Part shown: piece after piece, positions 58,701-64,000 of the stretch | How positions within the stretch are numbered: position 1 is the stretch's first letter | Layout: every line of letters starts with the position of its first letter | Source: Aplysia californica | Taxonomy: Eukaryota; Mollusca; Gastropoda; Aplysiida; Aplysiidae | Direction of reading: 5' to 3' | Length of the DNA stretch: 64,000 bases | Assembly: GCF_000002075.1 (NCBI RefSeq) | Contig: NW_004797628.1 | Coordinates: forward strand, 339,682-403,681 | Position numbers and translations under genes: made by a program | Notes under the pieces: generated by a model | The model's database searches: none | Told to the model about the DNA's origin: nothing | What the model saw: only the letters and a program-made list of their open reading frames with translations

Positions 58701-61700
58701 TTTGGGAAAAGTTTGATTTGGTCCCTCTCCTTTTCCTTTTGAATTCTTTTCTTGACACCTCCGATTTCCTGAAGCAATGAAATAAATAAAAAGAGCTGCC
58801 TTCTTGGTGCAAATAGGTTTAAAATGAAGAAAATCATGAGCTGTTAGTAAAACAGTACTAATTCTGACTTTAAAAAGCAATAGTTAAAATATAGACTGGA
58901 GTACACTTAAGCGTTCTCTACAGATTACAGCAAACAACTCACCCAACCTAAAAGAAGTTTTAAAATGCAAAAAGAAAATCAGTACAAAATGTGTCATAAT
59001 CAGGTGCTCAAGAAGTTTGGTCAAGCGCAATCATAGGTGTTATCTTAAAGTTTGTTTATTTGTCTTTCATTCGATTTAAAAATATATACATCTATCTTGA
59101 ATAGAAGTCGAGATATATTTGCGATCGAAGAAGGTATGGCTTGGGGCTCTCGTGGCTTAGAGGTTAAGGTGTTCGCCTCTCATTCAAAGGTCATGGGTTC
59201 GAATCTGGGTAGCGACGGAAAAATGTTCTTCTCTAAAATTGTCTCCTTTCACTTCCTTTCCTGTTCTCTAGCCATATTCTGTTGTCTGCTTTCATCTCCA
59301 CTTTCTGCCTCCACCCATTACCTCCTTTGCCCCCTCCTCTGGGCTCCTGATACTTTCTACAGCCTTTCTACTGCTTTTCCTTGGCTCCATCTTACTGCTT
59401 TCTTTTAGCCACACCTCTGATCTTCTGGTAGGAAAGATCTACACAAAGCCTTCTCGGACAACGGCGAAAAATCTCGAAGGGCCAGTGAGCAAGTTGTGCA
59501 CGTTAAAGATCCCTTGATGGTCTAAAACCGAAAAGAGTAGGCTTAGGCTGCCAGCCGCGCAAAATACAAAATTTCCTACCAATTGAAAATGTTAGGTGTG
59601 TCCCGTGCACTCATATGACCTTATACAGTTGCAAGCGCCATAAAACATCCCCCCACCCCCAAAAGAAAGCGTGGGTTGCCTGATTTCAAAGGTAAAATTA
59701 GGAACAAAATGGCCGTTAAACCTTGGCAGTTGCCATAGACTGAGAGTCCTTGGAAACAGAATATGTACATTTTTGTGCCATTAATCAATGTTTTCTGGTA
59801 ATATCCTCACATAAATGTGGTTTTAAATGGATATAAAAGGTGTTGATCCGAAAAACACAAAAGTCCATAAAAATTGCCAAACCCACAGAAAATTGTTGGT
59901 ATCTTTTATTTCAGTATTTGGACAAGCACCTGATTTCACCAAGATGTCTCATAAACTTACTTTGTCTGTAAGTCATTCGTATGGTAGCACAGAAAACTAG
60001 TTGGAAGTCACAAACACCGCTATTGCAAAATAAAGTGTCATATTAACCTTTTTAACTTTTGATCCAAACAAGATTAAGATTCGGATTAAGCAGATTCTAT
60101 TGTGATTGTGCATATTTTTCTGATGTTGCGAAATAAACATATTGATTGACCATATATTAGACTTCTATGACAGCATTACTTTTCTAAGTTGATAGCACTA
60201 AGTCATCAGACAAACAAAGTCTTAAAAAAAAATATATATCAACAAAATGCTTTTTCATCTCTCAACTCATGATCTCCAACAGTCTGTGCATTTTTCGCAT
60301 ACTACAGACTCACCCCTTAGGAACACTGTTAGAGTGGGTGGATCCACTGACTTTTGCCATCGCATCATCCCCATTCTTGGTAGAAGGACCTTCCTGGGGT
60401 TCCTCTCTGTGCTTCAGAATAGACATGCGTCTCTCCATTCGCTCTAATCGACATTGTAGCTGGAATATAAAGAAATTAATGTGATAAAATTCATTATTTC
60501 TTACCTAGACCAAAGACAAGCAATCAAAAGGAACGTATTATATTGAAAATTTGGGCAAGGGTACTAAAACAGAATTTTTTACACAAACTGAGACCGAAAG
60601 AGAAAAAATAACTTTAAAACGAAATGTTTCATTTCAGTGTCTTTACAAGTTCATTGTAGGACAATACTAATTTTGCATCACTTGCACATAAATTTGAGTT
60701 TCTGACAGGGTGAATATAAAAGTAAAAGCCTTCTGTTAGTCTTGAACAAATGACTTCAGCCGTTTCTGAAAGAACTATTGCACTTGATACTTGACTGCAG
60801 GTACATGATGAGGAAGCTCTCATTTCTCTCTGCATGCTGATTCTTCTTTTTCTGTGCCTTCCCCTGTTAGACATCAGGGGCAGTCGTCTGCTGGTTCTTC
60901 ATCTGGCAGTGCAACGGATATCATGTATGAGACCGATTTTCCTACTTCGTTAGGCCCCATGCCCTCAGTTTCAATTTCAAAAGTCTCTATACAATGTATT
61001 ATTATTTATACTCACGAGAGCATTTTCACTTTTGGAAGGAATTCATTTTGAATTTTGCTCGGGCGGTATCCAAAGCCCACTCTCATCAATTTTAGGACCA
61101 CAAGGAAACTTTACCAAGCATAACGTGCACTCAAGATGTCTAAGATTTTTTAACCTTATATTATATAAGAATTAAGAAGGCTAGATATTCAATCTTATCT
61201 ACCTGAAAGAACAAGGGTTCGGTTGAAAAACAGTGAAAAAAAGAGCCAAGAGTAGCTTTTATTTAATCAAAAAGATTTAGGAGTGAGGGAAAGGGAAGCA
61301 CAGGAGGGCCGGACCAAGGAAAGAGGGAGAAAGTGGAAAAGAGAGCAGAAAATGGGACTAAAGAACAAGAAAGGAAGGACAAAGGAGAAAATTTTAGAGA
61401 AAACTTTTTGTCTCTGCAAGTTTTGAGCCCTGAGACTTTAAACCGAAATGACAGGTGAACACTGTATCTTTAGACCACAAGAGCACCAATGCTGATTCTA
61501 AAAACTAAAATCTTTTCAGACCTCAAAAATATAGCCAGTACATGTATCACTATCAAATTTATCTAGTTAATGATTCTGTATTCTGTACAGAGTAACAACT
61601 GCACAACTACATTCTCTTTTCTACCAGGCCAAGGCCACATCAGTAGTAAATATTATATAATATAAAAATAATTTACCTGCATGAATTTTCCAAATCCAAA

Positions 61701-61862
61701 CAGAAACTTCATGACCACTATCCAACAGTTATGACTGTACTTAAATAAAGTCTCAAAATGACTATTATTCACAAGTTTCAACAACATTTGATGAAGTTTT
61801 TTTCCAGAGTTTTCAGCCTCGTTTTTCGAATCTCTGTTCATGTCCAAGTGATCCAGATCCAT
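46260..61862 (-). CDS. MSL1: MSL1, PEHE-domain scaffold of the MSL acetyltransferase complex (spliced)
   Basis: Coding exons in transcript order: 61862-61677 (uncertain), 60459-60314, 58768-58392, 56380-56319, 54909-54842, 50695-50571, 50095-50023, 46350-46260. The phases fit throughout; total 375 residues plus stop, shorter than human MSL1 (614). LQCRLERMERRMSI is the end of the coiled coil that in other animals dimerises and binds MSL2. A long acidic/serine stretch follows, then ETPSWRLKPL, YYKRHQKFEMEEKRRKRWDL, QRIRELRVFEKLQ and SLPVMAFGQPVPYVSPAEFE, ending IPW. This is the PEHE domain that binds the acetyltransferase MOF/KAT8 and MSL3, directing H4K16 acetylation. The 5' exon does not show the expected full coiled coil, so the N-terminus may be incomplete or mis-spliced here. 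Confidence 0.9.
46416..46535. mobile_element. hAT-like element, left 120 bases, cut by the assembly gap
   Basis: Starts CAGACCTGCCACTC and is identical over all 120 bases to 48494-48613, ending in a G run at the gap. The six bases before it are CAAACA, the same six that flank the full copy at 48494-49683 on both sides. Confidence 0.8.
46536..46635. other. Assembly gap (100 N)
   Basis: Exactly 100 unknown bases between a G run and a CAGA microsatellite. A round size like this is usually a placeholder, so the true length is unknown. Confidence 0.98.
46636..46730. repeat. (CAGA)n microsatellite next to the gap
   Basis: About 23 uninterrupted CAGA units starting at the gap edge; the true array may be longer. 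Related AGACAGACAGACAAAC occurs at about 46820. Confidence 0.95.
46870..47078 (-). CDS. Coiled-coil protein exon inside an MSL1 intron
   Basis: Acceptor ATGCAG, donor GTGAGA. Encodes AEFRAQLVDFEKDYNSLRNK, CSELEERAAMREKEASRIES and KNRSLERKLEEMSRVLKDLE: heptad-rich coiled coil, about 69 residues. It joins in frame with 47681-47783. The phase is incompatible with the flanking MSL1 exons, so it is not an MSL1 exon. I do not recognise the protein. Following exons would lie in or beyond the assembly gap. Confidence 0.7.
47103..47300 (-). repeat. SINE type B-related repeat, minus strand, copy 2
   Basis: TTTTACGGCACTTGCCACAC and AGGTCATATGAGTGCC match the inverse 3' domain; the body (TAAGGATGACGACTG, GGAAAGAAAGAG) matches 36281-36520. 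Confidence 0.6.
47681..47783 (-). CDS. Exon preceding the coiled-coil exon, unidentified gene
   Basis: Acceptor CACCAG, donor GTGAGT. Encodes LVTPTDDLTICNIGLCLDER then LRRRQLMILDYEQS, with the split codon giving Cys at the junction with 46870-47078. Charge pattern and splice sites look like a real gene. No upstream exon was found between 47784 and the transposon at 48494. Confidence 0.6.
48333..48415. mobile_element. Truncated copy of the telomere-core MITE
   Basis: GGAAGGACTTCTGAGTAACG, GAGCGACCACCCCAACAAAC, then CCTAACCCTACCCCTACCCC, in the same order as 8225-8300. The right half is absent. Confidence 0.8.
48494..49683. mobile_element. hAT-like element (CAGACCTGCCACTC ends), 6-bp duplication
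   Basis: Ends CAGACCTGCCACTC and GAGTGGCAGGTCTG, with CAAACA on both sides (48488-48493 and 49684-49689). The interior repeats AAATCAGGAT/ATCGGGAT words near both ends. No transposase. Its left 120 bases are duplicated before the assembly gap. Confidence 0.85.
50023..50095 (-). CDS. MSL1: MSL1 PEHE exon (SLPVMAFGQPVP)
   Basis: 73 nt encoding KHIEVTESLPVMAFGQPVPY, matching human SLMITPFLPVVAFGRPLPKL. Acceptor TCACAG, donor GTAAGT, phase 2 out. Confidence 0.93.
50571..50695 (-). CDS. MSL1: MSL1 PEHE exon (WDLQRIRELR)
   Basis: 125 nt encoding WDLQRIRELRVFEKLQKQ and then VDVETFLPSVQD; human WDIQRIREQRILQRLQ and VTSFFPEPDD. Acceptor AATAG, donor GTAAGT. The preceding intron (50696-54841) holds a three-layer transposon nest. 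Confidence 0.93.
51812..54457 (-). mobile_element. LINE 3' region with RNase H, split, inserted in the TAGG element
   Basis: The 11-bp duplication CAGCCAGTGAC (51801-51811 and 54458-54468) flanks it. Minus-strand coding: NQALRIITGAMRSTPIEKME (end of reverse transcriptase), RIYTEGSATDAVKRGGAGVY and NYRAETEALIHAAE (first half of RNase H). After the insertion at 52374-53882 come FLTDAMSVLQAI, QWIPSHCGVLGNEQADRMTK and QVIVFRLRTQHTRL. The 3' end is a GAAGAAGAAGA tail at 51812-51830. It is a 5'-truncated Jockey/I-group type with some frame breaks. Confidence 0.87.
52374..53882. mobile_element. hAT-like element with 7-bp duplication, third layer
   Basis: Ends CAGACATGCCAACCA and the inverse of CAGAGATGCCAACCA, flanked by CTGCATG (52367-52373 and 53883-53889). 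It splits the RNase H coding of the LINE between the NYRAETEALIHAAE and FLTDAMSV segments. The interior shares segments, in inverse, with 28009-29422 (GAGCTCT...GCAAAG, AAAGTAGATCTTGATT, ACCGAGGCT). It contains (GACC)n at about 52460. Confidence 0.82.
54842..54909 (-). CDS. MSL1: MSL1 PEHE exon (KRHQKFEMEEKRRKR)
   Basis: 68 nt encoding NITDEAYYKRHQKFEMEEKR, matching human DDSVFSKRHAKLELDEKR. Acceptor CTCCAG, donor GTTTGT. Confidence 0.92.
55461..55806 (+). mobile_element. tRNA-derived SINE, type C
   Basis: Head TTGCCTAGTGGTTAGGCTGC (A box) and GGGGGTTCAAGCC (B box). The central domain has CCTTGGGAAACACACTTTAC, TTTTCCTCACTTCACCCAGG and TGAAAATGGGTACC, which is the conserved SINE core shared by many invertebrate and vertebrate SINEs. 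It ends in TTATTATTATTA. Confidence 0.88.
56319..56380 (-). CDS. MSL1: MSL1 exon, start of PEHE domain
   Basis: 62 nt encoding ETPSWRLKPLTNMYQLEGTE. Human has VPSWRDHSVEPL at this place. Acceptor CTATAG, donor GTGAGT. Confidence 0.88.
56675..56815. repeat. 36-bp minisatellite built on the TTCTCACCC palindrome
   Basis: Two full 36-base units and partial ones, each CCCATGTCTCGCTCTTCTCA followed by CCCAGGGTGAGAATAA. Each unit contains one TTCTCACCCAGGGTGAGAA palindrome. Same palindrome as in WDR12 intron 1, here in an MSL1 intron. Confidence 0.85.
57538..57592. repeat. Isolated TTCTCACCCAGGGTGAGAA copy
   Basis: GGTGAGAATAGCGAGACATA then GGTTATTCTCACCCAGGGTG AGAATAACC: the inverse arrangement of the 36-bp unit at 56675-56815. 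Confidence 0.75.
58392..58768 (-). CDS. MSL1: MSL1 large acidic exon
   Basis: Acceptor TTCAG, donor GTAAGT. Encodes a basic patch (KEFKRKRRGTKS), a long Ser/Asp/Glu tract (SADSDDEEDDQTDSDHDSNE), then KIIDYPIMQTETLYHLYYPK, which aligns with human DLPYLSTTEMYLCRWHQP. Confidence 0.9.
59143..59665 (+). mobile_element. tRNA-derived SINE, type B, copy 3
   Basis: GGGGCTCTCGTGGCTTAGAG, B box GGGTTCGAATCTG, CT-rich body, CTCATATGACCTTATACAGT and GCAAGCGCCATAAAACAT, C/A-rich tail. In an MSL1 intron. Confidence 0.87.
59690..59905. repeat. Dispersed intronic repeat, copy 2
   Basis: AAATGGCCG, GAGAGTCCTTGGAAAC, ATTAATCAATGTTTTCTGGT, AAAAATTGCCAAACCCACAG in the order seen at 14990-15300. Confidence 0.6.
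60314..60459 (-). CDS. MSL1: MSL1 exon with coiled-coil end
   Basis: Acceptor TTCCAG, donor GTGAGT. Encodes LQCRLERMERRMSILKHREE; human reads LLARIERMERRMQLVKKD. The rest is polar and low in structure (EGPSTKNGDD). Confidence 0.88.
61200..61495 (-). mobile_element. Diverged type B SINE, minus strand
   Basis: Read on the minus strand: GGTGCTCTTGTGGTCTAAAG, GTGTTCACCTGTCAT, then TCTCTAAAATTTTCTCCTTT and CT-rich body, the same order as 59143-59300. The 3' domain is lost. Confidence 0.6.
61677..61862 (-). CDS. MSL1: Candidate first coding exon of MSL1
   Basis: ATG at 61862 in a good context (A at -3, G at +4): MDLDHLDMNRDSKNEAENSG then KKLHQMLLKLV. The KLHQMLL segment resembles the start of the MSL1 coiled coil, but the rest (NCWIVVMKFLFGFGKFMQ) does not. 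Frame and donor GTAAAT fit the next exon. An earlier in-frame donor (GTGAAT after KLHQMLLKL) is possible, in which case a small coiled-coil exon between 60460 and 61740 is still unlocated. Confidence 0.4.
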
Positions 61863-62880
61863 TCTTCTTTATGAAAATGATGAAAGTAACATCATCACTC
61901 AACTGTCATCCCGTCAACATAACACAAGTACCAAATAAACATTTTTATTTCTGTTATCAAATGTAGCATAAATCAGGTTTTTAAATCAACAGATCTATAC
62001 TAACTACACTTTTATCATAGCATAGCCTGTAGTGTCACAGACCTGTTGACCACAACAAAAAGCCAGCAAAGTTGATAGTTTAGCATTATACTAACACTTT
62101 CGTTTTATGACTTTTTTAAACACAACAAATGACAACGTATGCATTAGGAAGCATACAAAAACAGTCAAACTTTGAATAAAATCCATAAACTCCATTACAA
62201 CTAAAACTGAGGGGCAACAAGTCTTTGAATAAAAGATTAAGATAGATGATGGTTTCAAATTTTTTTCAATCCCACAATTTCTGTCAAAAACTCGAAGAGA
62301 TAATGCTGTGCTGAACAGACTTAACAAATCTGGGATGGGGGGGAAATCAGGCCCCGATTGATCATATTCAGGCATAGTGTTTATTTGCCATACCATGACA
62401 GTATTTCAGCCTGAACTAACTGGATCCATTATTCTTCACCATGATTTTGTTTTCTAACATTCTGCCGACACAAAGGACAAAACACTAACTATACAGATAG
62501 ATTTCCAGCAATTTTAACTTCAAAGTCGTCTGCTATATATATTTTTTAAAACATCAAACTTTTCAGCTATTTATTAGGCCTACTATAAATAGCAACAGCA
62601 AGACAACTGGGTTTTTTTCCATTCCACAGTACAACAATCTTAGATATTACAACATCAAAAGAGGTGATGTTTTGTGATGCAAGGCAGAGCTTTTTACTAG
62701 TCCGTTTTTATAAGTTTTTTCTTGTACAATTTGATCGTTTTAGTGTTTAATAAAATAATGTTACGCCTACAAAGGTTGATCTAGTTATGCTACATGTAGC
62801 ACAGAAGAAGGCCTAGATCTCGACAAAGCAGTCTATCCTATTACGAAGGAAATTTCAAATTGTAATGGGATGTTACTTAC

Positions 62881-62960
62881 TTCTCAGACCACTCGGACAT
62901 TTAAACACACGACAAGCATAAATACTCAAAAACAGAATTAATTATTCGAAGTGGCTAGCC
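62881..62960 (-). promoter_or_regulatory. MSL1: Possible MSL1 5' untranslated exon and promoter
   Basis: A strong minus-strand donor (AGAA|GTAAGT at 62880-62875) follows a short segment without a good reading frame. An acceptor-like TTTTCATAAAG lies just before the ATG at 61862. By position this could be a non-coding first exon. No TATA box is seen. Confidence 0.3.
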
Positions 62961-63525
62961 GAGACTGCCAGTCTAGCCGTACTTAGATCTAGGTTTGGCC
63001 CTATCGACTCAAGCCTGTTAAGTACACAGGTCTCATTAGATTCTAGATCTAGTAATTATTCAGGTTCAAATACATGCAAGTCAGTAAGGCACCTTTTGGT
63101 TTTGTCTGAAATACAAATACTTTAGGCATTGCAAACTAAAAATTTCATTTACAATTCAGCCATCAAAGTACGGCTAGCCTGACAGTCTAGCCGTCCTTAA
63201 GTACGGCTAGCCTGGCTGTCTACCCATAATTAAGTACGGCTAGACAAGAAGTCTAGCCGTACTTATCTTAGGCCCTATTAACATTAGAAAACAGGAGGTT
63301 TAAAATACATGGACTGTCATTAAGGCACCTGGTTTCGTCTCAAATACAAATACTTTAGGTACTGCACACTAAAAATTCATATTTACTATATTCAGTAGGC
63401 CTATTTTTTTTCATTGGTCAGTCTAGCCATCATATTTAGAATAAGTACGGCTAGCCATCCAGTCTAGCCGTACTAAAAGTGCGGCTAGACTGCCACCGTC
63501 ATTAAGTACGGCTAGCCTCTTCCTT
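62955..63525. repeat. Array of AAGTACGGCTAGCC hairpins
   Basis: At least five imperfect palindromes with arms AAGTACGGCTAG and CTAGCCGTACTT around 6-12 base loops (about 63166-63200, 63200-63230, 63232-63262, 63440-63476, 63478-63518), plus a half-site at about 62968. They lie just upstream of the probable MSL1 5' end. Loops vary (CCTGACAGT, ACAAGAAGT, CCATCCAGT). Confidence 0.8.
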
Positions 63526-63765
63526 AAATATTTTGTGGAAGGGGACAACAAAACCTCATTATTTAAGATAAAAGTGCACAGTTTTATAAGTCAAATGTAA
63601 TAATATGGCCAGATGTATTTTTGTAAGCTCACACAAATACAATATATCAAAACAATGAGACCAGATTGTGTGACAAGTTAACAAGCAAGCCAGTTTGCCA
63701 TTTTCTTTCCTTTGGAATTGCTTTTTATTAGGGAAATTTACCAATGTTTACCAATTCGAAGTGAC

Positions 63766-63787
63766 TATTCGGACTCGAGTCCGAATA
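63766..63787. repeat. Perfect 22-bp palindrome
   Basis: Half-site TATTCGGACTC with its exact inverse directly after it; a further half-site TTATTCGGACTC follows at about 63799. Confidence 0.85.
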
Positions 63788-64000
63788 TTAAAAAAATGTT
63801 ATTCGGACTCTGATTCTTGTCCAGCATGACATCACTTCCGACTTCCTGTGACTCGTGACTCCGGCTTCCGGTCCTGCCTCAAGCTGGGTAGAGACCGCGA
63901 TCACTTCGGGCAAAAAGGCGTTTTGTGCAGGAGCCGAGTTTTTATCTTATGATGAATTTGAGGGCGGGCTGAAAAGTTATAGCAGTTCTAATAAATGTTT

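Overview
This is a eukaryotic nuclear window from an intron-rich, repeat-rich animal genome. Two conserved host genes can be read exon by exon. Both look metazoan. The SINE types, several LINE lineages and the dispersed AGATCTAG/AGGCCTA words fit a spiralian, perhaps a gastropod mollusc, but that placement is an inference and I cannot name a species. There is one 100-base assembly gap (46536-46635).

Gene 1 is WDR12 on the + strand (2862-26948, 11 coding exons, about 433 residues). It encodes the NLE-domain plus seven-WD-repeat subunit of the PeBoW complex for 60S ribosome assembly. Its start codon lies only about 40 bases downstream of a nest of DNA transposons. Intron 1 (about 10 kb) is a dense patchwork of palindromes, microsatellites and elements with terminal inverted repeats (TIRs), some carrying telomere-like CCCTAA tracts.

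Gene 2 is MSL1 on the - strand (46260 to about 61862, eight coding exons found). It encodes the PEHE-domain scaffold of the MSL histone H4K16 acetyltransferase complex. Its N-terminal coding part is uncertain. The genes converge: WDR12 ends at 26948 and MSL1 ends at 46260. The 19 kb between them is nearly all transposon-derived, except a quiet stretch at about 38-44 kb and 44.8-46.2 kb. Two exons of an unidentified coiled-coil protein lie inside an MSL1 intron next to the assembly gap.

Mobile elements are mostly short non-autonomous DNA transposons defined here by paired ends and target duplications: pogo/Tigger-like (TA), hAT-like (6-8 bp), a P-like family and an unclassified TAGG-ended family (both 7 bp), piggyBac-like (TTAA), and a family with an 8-bp duplication and an internal telomere-like repeat. 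There are also at least four LINE fragments and several tRNA-derived SINE families. Two loci are three insertions deep (27.5-30.4 kb and 51.0-54.6 kb). No LTR retroelement, CRISPR array, rRNA gene or free-standing tRNA gene was recognised.
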